DNA from: JAVVHH01 sp965276815
Lineage (GTDB): Bacteria > Pseudomonadota > Alphaproteobacteria > Acetobacterales > Acetobacteraceae
Direction of reading: 5' to 3'
DNA: 64,000 nt
Assembly (NCBI GenBank): GCA_965276815.1
Contig: CBDIBE010000011.1
Span: 62,001 to 126,000 of the forward strand
Below are positions 24,975 to 32,567 of the stretch, piece by piece; the first letter of the stretch is position 1; each line of letters begins with the position of its first letter. A model generated the notes under the pieces. It worked only from the letters and a program-made list of their open reading frames with translations, searched no databases and had not been told where the DNA came from. A program made the translations under genes and the position numbers.

Positions 24975-26051
24975 TTAATGCAAGATGATCTCCACGCGCC
25001 GGTTCTGCGGCTCGCGCACGCCCTGCGCCGTCGGCACCAGCGGATTGGTCTCGCCGAAGCCCTGGATCGTGATCGCCTCGCGCGGCACGCCGTCCCGCAC
25101 CAGTTCGCTCGACACGGTCTGCGCCCGGCGGACCGAGAGGCCCTGATTGTACTGCGGCGTCCCGGAGAGGTCGGTGTAGCCATCTACCTCGATGCGCGTA
25201 ACCTGGACCCGTGTGGTCGCCTGCGCTGCTTCGGCAATGATCTGCCGCGCCCGGTCCGTCAGGTCAGCGCGATCCCAATCGAAGAAGACCAGGTAGGTCC
25301 GCGCCTCGGTCCGCGCGACCGGTGTCGGCGCCGGCGTCAGCACAGCGGGCGGCGCCGCGTTGAAGGCGTAGCGGATGCCGAGCAGGATCGAGTGATTGTA
25401 GTCGTCGTAGATGTGCGCTTCGGCGGGCTTGTCGAGGTTTGGCGCGAAATACTGACCGTAAACGATGTGTTCTTCCGGCATGCTAAAGAACCGATACTCG
25501 GCGGTCAGCGCCAGGCCAGGGATGGGCAAATTATAAGACATCCCAGCAATAATCTGGTAGGCGAAATTTATGTCTGGGTGCTGCAGCCGGATGAACGTGT
25601 CTGGCACCGAAATGCTCCCGTTCCGGATGTCGTTCGTCTGCTCGCCCACGCCGACCCCGATATACGGCGTCACCGGCCAGCCAAGGTTGAAGTCATAGAG
25701 CAAGTTGACCATTGCCCCGTACTTCTGCTCGATGCCCCCGGAAGTCACGGCGCCAGGAAGCCTGGAAATGCTGTTGTAGCGATAATCGCCCTCGAGCTCG
25801 GCCCGCAGCCCGCTTCCAAAACCCCAGCCGAACGCCGCAACGCCCACAAAGCCGGTATCGAAGCTCGCCTGCCCGGTAAACCGCGAGGTTGGCACGCCTG
25901 CCAGGACCATATTGTTGACGTGCTCATCCTGCAGGAAATTGACCCCCGCCCCAAGGTTCACATAAGGTCCGGTGACGGAGTCGGCCCGCGCGATGACCGG
26001 AACGGCCAGGCAGGCCGCCGCCATCGCGCCGAATATCCCGATCCTTAACAA
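24975..26051 (-). CDS. OmpA-family outer-membrane protein (beta-barrel plus peptidoglycan-binding domain)
   Basis: The 358-residue protein has a signal peptide ending ARA-DS, an N-terminal eight-strand barrel (aromatic strand ends such as GPYVNLGAGVNF, ELEGDYRYNS, YGAMVNLLYDF, LTAEYRFF) to about residue 245, a Pro/Thr linker and a C-terminal OmpA domain. The latter contains VFFDWDRADLTDRARQII, the peptidoglycan-contact block IEVDGYTDLSGTPQYNQGLSVRRA and NRRVEIIL at the end. It links the outer membrane to the wall. The start is taken as TTG at 26051 because GGAGG lies 6 bases upstream and it restores a full-length signal peptide; ATG at 26024 would shorten it. An AT-rich stretch upstream is a likely promoter. 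Confidence 0.9.
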   Translation of the reverse strand: MLRIGIFGAMAAACLAVPVIARADSVTGPYVNLGAGVNFLQDEHVNNMVLAGVPTSRFTGQASFDTGFVGVAAFGWGFGSGLRAELEGDYRYNSISRLPGAVTSGGIEQKYGAMVNLLYDFNLGWPVTPYIGVGVGEQTNDIRNGSISVPDTFIRLQHPDINFAYQIIAGMSYNLPIPGLALTAEYRFFSMPEEHIVYGQYFAPNLDKPAEAHIYDDYNHSILLGIRYAFNAAPPAVLTPAPTPVARTEARTYLVFFDWDRADLTDRARQIIAEAAQATTRVQVTRIEVDGYTDLSGTPQYNQGLSVRRAQTVSSELVRDGVPREAITIQGFGETNPLVPTAQGVREPQNRRVEIILH

Positions 26052-26109
26052 TCTGTGCCTCCAATTTTCTGAGGGCTGATACGACGCTGCTGTCGAATGC
26101 CACTCAGTT

Positions 26110-26142
26110 TACCCAAAATATACGCTATAAAAGGTATATACC
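26110..26142 (-). promoter_or_regulatory. AT-rich promoter-like stretch upstream of the OmpA-type gene
   Basis: In an otherwise GC-rich sequence, these bases are strikingly AT-rich and include a perfect 10-bp palindrome GGTATATACC (26133-26142) and, on the minus strand, TATAGC and TATATT candidates for a -10 element. The stretch lies 60-90 bp before the TTG start of the OmpA-type gene. No convincing -35 box was found, so the exact start site is uncertain. Confidence 0.35.
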
Positions 26143-26143
26143 T

Positions 26144-27304
26144 CTACCCAACCCCGGTCTCCCGCTCCACCACTCGCGCGTACAGCGCCGCCCCGAACGG
26201 GATAGCCGCGTCGTTGAACATGTATCCCGGATGGTGCGGAGAGAAACCGCTCCCGTTTCCGACCTGTATATAGGCGCCCGGCACCTTCTCCATCATGAAG
26301 GAAAAATCCTCCGACCCCATGGCCGGCCCCATGCTGCGGTCGACCTGCGCCTCGCCCACCAGTTCCGCCGCGGCATCGGCAATCGCGATGGTCTGCAGCG
26401 GGTCGTTGACGGTGGGCGCGAAGATTAGCCGCCAATCCAGGCTTGCCGCCGCCCCGAACCCGGCCGCCACGCCCTCCGCCGTCCGCCGCATCGCCGCCTC
26501 GATCTGCTCGCTCACCTCGCGCTTGAAGAAGCGCGCCGTGCCGGACAGCGTCGCCGTCTGCGGAATGACGTTGTAGGCGTCCCCGCCCACGACCTTGGTC
26601 ACGCTGACCACCGCCGCCTCGTTGGGTGAGATGTTGCGCGATACGATCGCCTGCAGCGCCGTCGCGATATGGCAGGCGGCCAGGACCGGATCGATACTGT
26701 TCTCCGGCCGCGCCCCATGCGCGCCCTTCCCGCTCACCGTGATGTCGAAGAATGCGCCGCCTGCCGCGCACGAGCCGGGCCGGATCCCATAGCGGCCAAC
26801 CTCCATCCCGGTCCGATTATGCATTCCAAACACCGCGTCGCAGGGGAAGCGCTCGAACAGCCCGTCCTCGAGCATGGCCAGCGCGCCGCCGCAGCCTTCC
26901 TCGCCGGGCTGGAAGATGAAGTTCACCGTCCCGCTGAAATTGCGCGTCTCCGCCAAATAGCGCGCGGCCGCCAGCAACATCGTGGTATGCCCATCATGCC
27001 CGCATGCATGCATCTTGCCGGGCACCGTCGAGCGGAACGGCAGATCCGTCATCTCCTCCATCGGCAGCGCGTCCATATCCGCGCGCAGCCCGATCGAGCG
27101 GTTGCCGTTGCCGGACCGCAGCACTCCCACCACGCCGGTCTGGCCGACACCCCGGTGCACCTCGATCCCCCAGCTCTCCAGCAACCCGGCGACGATCCCC
27201 GCCGTCCGGTGCTCTTGCAGGCCCAGCTCGGGATGCCGGTGCAGATCATGCCGAATGGCGGTCAGTTCGTCCTGGTAGCGGCGGATATGATCGAGTGCGG
27301 ACAT
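26144..27304 (-). CDS. M20-family amidohydrolase (hippurate hydrolase-like)
   Basis: The 386-residue enzyme has the conserved metal-binding set of the amidohydrolase M20D group: HPELGLQEHRT near the N-terminus, ADMDALPMEE, the Cys-Gly-His block MHACGHDGHTTML, the acidic pair GEEGCGG, and a C-terminal His in GFSPHHPGYMFND. The dimerisation domain (GKGAHGARPENSIDP) is also typical. Such enzymes release amino acids from N-acyl or indole conjugates in the cytoplasm; the specific substrate is unknown. Start ATG 27304 is preferred to 27334 because it matches the family's usual beginning. It is separated by 178 bp from the divergent RraA-like gene. Confidence 0.9.
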   Translation of the reverse strand: MSALDHIRRYQDELTAIRHDLHRHPELGLQEHRTAGIVAGLLESWGIEVHRGVGQTGVVGVLRSGNGNRSIGLRADMDALPMEEMTDLPFRSTVPGKMHACGHDGHTTMLLAAARYLAETRNFSGTVNFIFQPGEEGCGGALAMLEDGLFERFPCDAVFGMHNRTGMEVGRYGIRPGSCAAGGAFFDITVSGKGAHGARPENSIDPVLAACHIATALQAIVSRNISPNEAAVVSVTKVVGGDAYNVIPQTATLSGTARFFKREVSEQIEAAMRRTAEGVAAGFGAAASLDWRLIFAPTVNDPLQTIAIADAAAELVGEAQVDRSMGPAMGSEDFSFMMEKVPGAYIQVGNGSGFSPHHPGYMFNDAAIPFGAALYARVVERETGVG

Positions 27305-27443
27305 GCGGTGCTTTCGTCGACAGGGGTAACGCACCGAAGTTCATAGCCCCGCTCACCCCGCCCGGGCAAACCTTGCGCCGGCAGACGTGGCATGTCGGAG
27401 TCCTGTCCAGACCGAGATTGATGTCGTCCCTGTTCCAGTGAGC

Positions 27444-27459
27444 ACGATCGCGGTCTAAG
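27444..27459 (-). repeat. 16-bp fragment of the 4649/24890 repeat family, inverted
   Basis: ACGATCGCGGTCTAAG here is the exact reverse complement of 4644-4659, which spans the left edge of repeat copy 1. It lies 24 bp upstream of the RraA-like gene's ATG. It may be a decayed third copy or simply a shared motif containing the CGCGATCG octamer; a 16-base match by chance in 64 kb is improbable but the biological meaning is unclear. Confidence 0.45.
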
Positions 27460-27482
27460 CTGCCCGGACAGAGGAGGACCTG

Positions 27483-28157
27483 ATGTTCGTCCTGAATGAC
27501 CCGCCGCCGCCTGTCGACCCGGCGCTGCTCGACACGCTCAGCCGTGCCGAGCCCGCGACAATCGGCCATTTCCGCCATACCGGCTTCATGGACCCCGGCA
27601 TACGCGGCCTTTTGCCGGACCGGCGCATCGCCGGCACCGCGGTCACCTGCCGCTGCTACGGGCCGGACACCACGATCGTACACTACGCCCTCGGCCAGCT
27701 CCGACCCGGCGACATCCTCGTCATCGACCGCGCCGGCGACCATCGCCACGCCGCAGTCGGCGGCGGCGTGGCCTTCGCCGCACGTGCGGCCGGCTGCCTC
27801 GGCATCATCATCGACGGCATGGCCACCGATATCGGCGAAATCCGCGGCTACGGCATGCCCGTCTGGGCGCGCGGCCTCTCCGCCGTCACGGGCAAGCGCA
27901 GCTTCAGCCAGGGCGATTTCGGTATCCCGGTATCCTGCGGCGGCGTGGCTGTAGAGCCCGGCGACGCCATCCTCGCCGATGAGAACGGCGTGCTGGTGCT
28001 GGAGCTGCACGAAATCACCGAAGCCGCCGAGCGCGCGATCGCCATGCAGGCGGCGGAGAAGACGACGCTCGCCCGCATCACCGCCGGTGAACGCCTACCG
28101 GACATCAACGGCACCAACGCCCGCATCCGCGAACTCATGGCCGCCAAGAAAACCTAA
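27483..28157 (+). CDS. RraA-like protein (HMG/CHA aldolase family, catalytic Arg replaced)
   Basis: The 224-residue protein has the RraA fold pattern: a GTAVTCRCYGPD strand, RPGDILVIDRAGDHRHA, GGGVAFAARAAGCLGIIIDG and the closing VEPGDAILADENGVLVL. RraA relatives include 4-hydroxy-4-methyl-2-oxoglutarate aldolase and the RNase E inhibitor. In the aldolases the DGxxRD motif provides an essential Arg; here it reads DGMATD with Thr115 at that position, so typical aldolase chemistry is doubtful. Many uncharacterised homologues in catabolic clusters show similar drift. The ATG has a strong GAGGAGG site about 6 bases upstream. It ends one base before the convergent LVIVD-repeat gene ends. Confidence 0.82.
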   Translation: MFVLNDPPPPVDPALLDTLSRAEPATIGHFRHTGFMDPGIRGLLPDRRIAGTAVTCRCYGPDTTIVHYALGQLRPGDILVIDRAGDHRHAAVGGGVAFAARAAGCLGIIIDGMATDIGEIRGYGMPVWARGLSAVTGKRSFSQGDFGIPVSCGGVAVEPGDAILADENGVLVLELHEITEAAERAIAMQAAEKTTLARITAGERLPDINGTNARIRELMAAKKT

Positions 28158-28158
28158 G

Positions 28159-29367
28159 CTAGACGGTCATCTCGAGGACGTAGAGGCCGCCGACGAAGCG
28201 GTCGACCATATAAATCATGCGGTTTTCATCCACGTAGACGTCGTTGATCTGGATAGCGCCGGTGGAGGCGCCCGGCGGCGGCTCGGGCACGTAGAAGGCG
28301 ATCTCCTTCGGCTGGAACGGGTCGGCGATGTCGTGCACGCGCAAGCCGCCGTTGAAGTAAGTGCCGAACAAGATGGTTTCCGAGCGGAAGGCCGGGCCGG
28401 GCCGGTTCTCGTGCAGATTATGCGCGCCATAGCGGCCGCCGCGATAGGCATGTTCCTCGACGGGCGGCAGCGGCAGGGTCGCGATCGGCACCGGGTTGTC
28501 GGGCTTGCGATAGTCGAGCAGCCAGACGAGCTTCGGCCAGTCGTGGCCGTCATCGCGGACGCATTCATCGGAGACCACCAGCAGATCGCGGCCGAACAGT
28601 GGCATGACTGTGTGGGTGAACCCCGGAAAAGGCGGATGCGGATTCCAATGGGTGACCGGCTTGATGCGGGACATGTCGGAGATGTCGAGCACGAAGGCGC
28701 CGCCATCGAGGTAGCCGACATAGGCGCGGTCGGGATGGCTGGGGTAGACATCGGTGTTATGGGCGCGGATGCCGGAATCGAACTTGGGATGCCGCGGCGG
28801 CGGCGGGGCGTCGTCGCCCTCCGCGGTGCCGGGATACCACCAGCGGCCGAGTTCGCGCGGCCGGGTCGGGTCGGAGACGTCGATGGCGCGGTACGGCTGG
28901 TCGTCCAGCAGGTTGCGCGGCGTGAAGTCCGGCGCGCCGCCGGAGAAGTGGACGGTGCGTCCATCGACGAACCATACCTGGTGGACGCCGCGCGAAGCCG
29001 GGCCGGAGCAGTCGAAGAACCCGATCGCGCGCGGGTTCTCCGGGGTGGAAACGTCGAACATCTCCACTCCGGCCGGCTGCAGCCCGTGCGTGCTGGTCTG
29101 ATAAGCCACCGCCATCAGGTCGCCGCAGACTTCGAGCGAGTTGGAGCGCACGTTGCGATGCGGCAAATCCGTCTGCACGATCACTCGGGGGTGGAGCGGA
29201 TCGGTGACGTCGACGCCGGTGAAATTCTTCGGCGCGCTCTCATGCGCGAGCCACAGGATACGCCGCCCGCCGCTCACCTGCAGGCTCATTCCCTCGCCCA
29301 AGCCGCCGAACCCGGCGAGCGTGTCATGCGCGAGCAGCTTCATATTATGTGCTTCGGGCTGTGCCAC
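28159..29367 (-). CDS. LVIVD-repeat beta-propeller-like protein
   Basis: The 402-residue product consists of recurring units ending in V/I-D-V-S/T-D-P-x-x-P (FTGVDVTDPLHP, VEMFDVSTPENP, YRAIDVSDPTRP, AFVLDISDMSRI, LRVHDIADPFQP), the LVIVD repeat of beta-propeller-like proteins. His-rich loops (APPPPRHP, RAHNTDVYPSHP, HEHA-like VEEHAYRGG) could bind metal. No signal peptide is evident, so it is probably cytoplasmic, which is unusual because many LVIVD proteins are secreted. The GTG start at 29367 has GGAAAGG 7 bases upstream. It lies only 2 bases from the start of the divergent CobW gene, so the promoter of each gene must sit inside the other. Confidence 0.78.
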   Translation of the reverse strand: MAQPEAHNMKLLAHDTLAGFGGLGEGMSLQVSGGRRILWLAHESAPKNFTGVDVTDPLHPRVIVQTDLPHRNVRSNSLEVCGDLMAVAYQTSTHGLQPAGVEMFDVSTPENPRAIGFFDCSGPASRGVHQVWFVDGRTVHFSGGAPDFTPRNLLDDQPYRAIDVSDPTRPRELGRWWYPGTAEGDDAPPPPRHPKFDSGIRAHNTDVYPSHPDRAYVGYLDGGAFVLDISDMSRIKPVTHWNPHPPFPGFTHTVMPLFGRDLLVVSDECVRDDGHDWPKLVWLLDYRKPDNPVPIATLPLPPVEEHAYRGGRYGAHNLHENRPGPAFRSETILFGTYFNGGLRVHDIADPFQPKEIAFYVPEPPPGASTGAIQINDVYVDENRMIYMVDRFVGGLYVLEMTV

Positions 29368-29369
29368 CG

Positions 29370-30341
29370 ATGAGCCTTTCCAATGCGGAGCCGGTTCCGG
29401 TGACGATCGTGACCGGGTTCCTGGGCAGCGGCAAGACGACGCTGCTGAATGCGCTGCTGCGGCGTCCGGCGCTGGTGGACACGGTGGTGATCGTCAACGA
29501 GTTCGGCGAGATCGGCCTCGACCACCTGCTGATCGAGCAGGCGATCGAGAATACGGTGCTGCTCCGCAACGGCTGTATCTGCTGCACCGTGCGCGGCGAT
29601 GTGGCCGACACGCTGGAGACGCTATGGGGTCAGCGCGCGGCGGGGGTGATCCCGTGGTTCCGGCGCATTGCCATCGAGACGACGGGTCTGGCCGATCCCG
29701 GGCCAGTCACGCACGCGCTCGTCGCCGAGCCGGGCGCCGGCTATGCCTGCCGGCTGGATGGGATCGTGACCACGGTCGACGCCGTGCACGGGGCGCAGAC
29801 GCTGGCGCGGCATGCGGAAGCGCGCCGGCAAGTGGCGCTGGCCGACCGGCTGCTGATCACCAAGACCGATCTGGCGCCCGACACCGCTTCGCTGGAATCG
29901 GCGCTGTCCGCCTTCAACCGCGATGCGCCGAGGCGTCACATCGTCCAAGGCGAAGGCGACCCGGCGGACGTGTTCGGCCTCGGCCCGCACGCTGCCGCCC
30001 GCGCCTGGCTGCGGACCCCGCACGGCGCGCACGACCATATCGAAGCCGGCGGGATCGGGACTGTGCTGCTGACCCATGATCGGCCGCTCGCCTGGTCCTC
30101 GCTGATGCTCTGGCTGGACTCGCTGCTCTCGCTCCGCGGCGCGGAAGTCCTGCGGCTCAAAGGACTGGTGCACGCCGAGGGGGAAGCCGGGCCGCTGGTG
30201 CTGCAGGGCGTGCACCATGTCCTGCACCCCGTCAGCCGGCTGCCCGCCTGGCCCGACGGGGTCGCGCGGACGCAACTCGTGCTGATCACCCAAGGTTTGT
30301 CCGCATGCGGGTTGCGGGCAAGCTTCGAGGTTGTGCGGTAG
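29370..30341 (+). CDS. CobW/COG0523-family GTPase (metal chaperone)
   Basis: The 323-residue protein has a P-loop GFLGSGKTT, the family's metal-binding C-x-C-C motif in GCICCTVRGDV, the NEFGEIGLD switch block and the TKTD nucleotide-base motif. The C-terminal domain contains LKGLVHAEGEAGPLVLQGVHHVLHP, standard for COG0523. Such G3E GTPases insert metals (Zn, Co, Fe/Co enzymes such as nitrile hydratase) or serve metal homeostasis. The client here is unknown; the divergent His-rich LVIVD protein is a candidate partner by position only. ATG 29370 is the most conserved start; an in-frame GTG at 29349 is possible. Confidence 0.88.
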   Translation: MSLSNAEPVPVTIVTGFLGSGKTTLLNALLRRPALVDTVVIVNEFGEIGLDHLLIEQAIENTVLLRNGCICCTVRGDVADTLETLWGQRAAGVIPWFRRIAIETTGLADPGPVTHALVAEPGAGYACRLDGIVTTVDAVHGAQTLARHAEARRQVALADRLLITKTDLAPDTASLESALSAFNRDAPRRHIVQGEGDPADVFGLGPHAAARAWLRTPHGAHDHIEAGGIGTVLLTHDRPLAWSSLMLWLDSLLSLRGAEVLRLKGLVHAEGEAGPLVLQGVHHVLHPVSRLPAWPDGVARTQLVLITQGLSACGLRASFEVVR

Positions 30342-30358
30342 CGGCTTGCAGCCTATTT

Positions 30359-31444
30359 CTACGCCCGCGACAAATGGTCTGCCGGCGCGGCGCCGCGCTG
30401 ACCGCGCGGGCGCTCCATCCCCGTCGTGGTGTCTCGGGCGGTTTGGGTCTCCATCTCGGCATCCAGTTGCGCGCCGATCAGCACCACGGTGGTCGAAATC
30501 CATATCCAGGTCATGAAGCCGACCACGGCGCCCAGCGAACCATAGGTCTTGTCATAGCTGCCGAAACTCGCGACGTACCAGGAGAACAGCAGCGAAACCA
30601 CTACCCAAAGGACCGCCGCGAAGCCGCTGCCCCAGCTTAGCCACCGCCACTGCGCATGCCTCCGGCTCGGCCCGTAGCGGTAGATCAGCGCGAGCAATCC
30701 GCCGAGAGCCACGAGCAGCAGCGGCCAGCGCAGCCAGCGCAGCAAGAAGTCCGTGATGCCCCCGAGCCCGACCACGTTGAGGAATGCTGGCAGCGCCACG
30801 ACAGCGACGAGCGCGAGCACCATGAACAAGATCACCCCGAGGGTGAACAGCAGCGTGATTGCGGTGAGCTTGAAGAAGCCCCGCTTCTCATGCTCGCCAT
30901 TGACGACGTTGAGCGCGTCGAATAGCGACTTCATGCCCTGGTTCGAGCTCCAAAGCGACGTCCCGAGGCCGATGATCAAGCCGATGCTCAGGCCGCCGCT
31001 CGGTTTGGAGGCCAGAGCCTTGGCCTGCCCGGCGATGATGTCGATGCCGCCGCCCGGCAGCACGCCTGAGAGGGAGGAGACCTGGTTGGCGATCGTGGCC
31101 GGGTCGGCCACGAGGCCGTACAGCGACACCATGGCGGCCAACGCCGGGAAGATCGACAGCAGCGCGTAAAAGGTGACGCCGGCCGCCTCGGCCATCAGCC
31201 GGTTCTCGGAAATCTTGTGGAACACGCGCTTAGCGATATCCCACCAGCCGCGCGCGGGCATTTGGGTCGGCGTGGTCGCATTCCTGCCGCGGCCATCCTC
31301 ATATTCGTCCGGATGCTTGGCGGACTCGCGATGCGTTGCTTTCCCGCCCAGCCGCTTGGGCGATTTTCCGGTCGCGGCCAGCAGGAGCCCGGCCGCGCCC
31401 AGCAGCGCGATGAAGGCGGGATGATCCAACTTGCTCCGCTGCAT
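30359..31444 (-). CDS. YihY/BrkB-family inner-membrane protein
   Basis: The 361-residue protein has an N-terminal short hydrophobic segment, a charged linker (residues 27-65) and then the YihY pattern: NRLMAEAAGVTFYALLSIFPALAAMVSLYG, SLWSSNQGMKSLFDALNVVNGE, GPSRRHAQWRW and SYDKTYGSLGAVVGFMTWIWIST, with about six spans. The family is of uncertain function despite the old name ribonuclease BN. The extra N-terminal segment (FIALLGAAGLLLAA) is unusual and may add a span. A GAGGGGA ribosome site precedes the ATG. Its end is 17 bp from the convergent CobW end. Confidence 0.88.
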   Translation of the reverse strand: MQRSKLDHPAFIALLGAAGLLLAATGKSPKRLGGKATHRESAKHPDEYEDGRGRNATTPTQMPARGWWDIAKRVFHKISENRLMAEAAGVTFYALLSIFPALAAMVSLYGLVADPATIANQVSSLSGVLPGGGIDIIAGQAKALASKPSGGLSIGLIIGLGTSLWSSNQGMKSLFDALNVVNGEHEKRGFFKLTAITLLFTLGVILFMVLALVAVVALPAFLNVVGLGGITDFLLRWLRWPLLLVALGGLLALIYRYGPSRRHAQWRWLSWGSGFAAVLWVVVSLLFSWYVASFGSYDKTYGSLGAVVGFMTWIWISTTVVLIGAQLDAEMETQTARDTTTGMERPRGQRGAAPADHLSRA

Positions 31445-31513
31445 GATCCCCTCGACCTGACCGCCCGTCTAAGTCGGCAGCCGGCGTTTGGTTCCCTTAC
31501 GCAGCGATATCGG

Positions 31514-31945
31514 TTAAGACGGCTTGAACGGTTCGCCTCGCCAGGCCAGGATCTTCCAAACCCCGTCTGCCGTCGCGACGATCCGATCGCCTACGGTCAT
31601 CGTGCCGCGCAGGAAAACCAGGCTCCGCGTCGCGCGGATGGTCTCACAACGGACTTGCGCGAATTCGCCCAGTTGCAACGCGCCGGTATAGTGGATGTTG
31701 AGCTGGACGGTGGCGCTGGGACGGTCGCCGGCCGCGCTCCAGCTCGCGTTGCCGAGCGCCACGTCGAAGGCGGTGGCGATCATGCCGCCATGCACCACCC
31801 CGCGCTTATTGCCGTGCCGTTCGTCGGCCATAAAGCCGAGCAGCCCAACGCCGCCGCCCGGCGGCTGATAGAATGGCCCGACATGGGTGTTGAACGCCCT
31901 GCCCGGCCGCACCACCCACCCTTCGGGCACACCTTTATCGCTCAA
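31514..31945 (-). CDS. PaaI/hotdog-fold thioesterase
   Basis: The 143-residue protein has the hotdog signature KRGVVHGGMIATAFDVALGN, with the usual Gly-Gly and catalytic-region Asp, and a second-half block TVQLNIHYTGALQLGEFAQVRCE. It would hydrolyse small acyl-CoA thioesters in the cytoplasm. The upstream region is open for another 45 codons, but the TTG at 31945 has AAGGAG about 9 bases upstream and gives MSDKGVPEGW, a normal family beginning; a GTG at 31930 is an alternative. It follows the TPR gene after 79 bp on the same strand and may be part of the glc operon's tail. Confidence 0.8.
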   Translation of the reverse strand: MSDKGVPEGWVVRPGRAFNTHVGPFYQPPGGGVGLLGFMADERHGNKRGVVHGGMIATAFDVALGNASWSAAGDRPSATVQLNIHYTGALQLGEFAQVRCETIRATRSLVFLRGTMTVGDRIVATADGVWKILAWRGEPFKPS

Positions 31946-32024
31946 TGTCCTTGCTCCTTGCCCGTGCTGCGCCCTGGCTACACCATGCCAGAGAAGGAAT
32001 GGCCGGCCAGCACGGTCTGCCTCG

Positions 32025-32567
32025 TTAAAGTTCTTCGCCGAGCGCCCGCCGCTCGAGATCGTGCAGCCGGGTCTGCGCACCGGGGGTGCGCGGGCTGATC
32101 TCCAGCACCTTCTGCCAGGCGACCAACGCGCCGTGCCAATCCTTGCGGGCCTCGGCGATCCGGGACAGGTCCTGGAAGGCCACGAAGCTGCGCGGTTCGC
32201 GCTTGAGCACCTCTTCGATATCGCGGATTGCCCCGGCGTAGTCGCCCATACCGCGGCGCGCCAAAGCCCGCCCGCGCCAGCCCTCTAACAGCTCGGGCGA
32301 CAGGTCGAGCGCCGCGTCGAAACTGTCCAGCGCATCGTTCGGCGCGCCCTCGGACAGCTCGCGTTGGCCGCGGGAGAGCAGGAGCTTGACCGCTGGCGTC
32401 GCCTGATCCACCCACATGGAGCGGATCTGCGTCTCCAGCGTCGCAGCGGCCTCCTCCGTCGGCGCGACTTTCAGCGCGGCAAACAGAGCGTCGGGCGGCC
32501 CCTTCGGCGCCGGCTGCGCGAGCGCGGGCGCGGCCAACAGCAGGAACAGGAAGACGCGGCGGATCAT
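32025..32567 (-). CDS. Secreted TPR-repeat protein
   Basis: The 180-residue product has a signal peptide (MIRRVFLFLLLAAPALAQ) followed by about three tetratricopeptide repeats (GAPNDALDSFDAALDLSPELLEGW, RGMGDYAGAIRDIEEVLKREP, RKDWHGALVAWQKVLEISP). It is therefore a periplasmic protein-interaction module. Its ATG overlaps the glcF stop by four bases (ATGA), making it the fourth gene of the glycolate oxidase operon by position. Nothing in its sequence ties it to glycolate metabolism; homologues of this type are common as lone periplasmic TPR proteins in Acetobacteraceae. Confidence 0.85.
   Translation of the reverse strand: MIRRVFLFLLLAAPALAQPAPKGPPDALFAALKVAPTEEAAATLETQIRSMWVDQATPAVKLLLSRGQRELSEGAPNDALDSFDAALDLSPELLEGWRGRALARRGMGDYAGAIRDIEEVLKREPRSFVAFQDLSRIAEARKDWHGALVAWQKVLEISPRTPGAQTRLHDLERRALGEEL

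Noticed and set aside
28147..28165. TAAGCTAGAC at the RraA/LVIVD 3' junction as another repeat copy
   Set aside because: Only about nine bases match the 64-bp repeat and they comprise two stop codons, so chance is sufficient.
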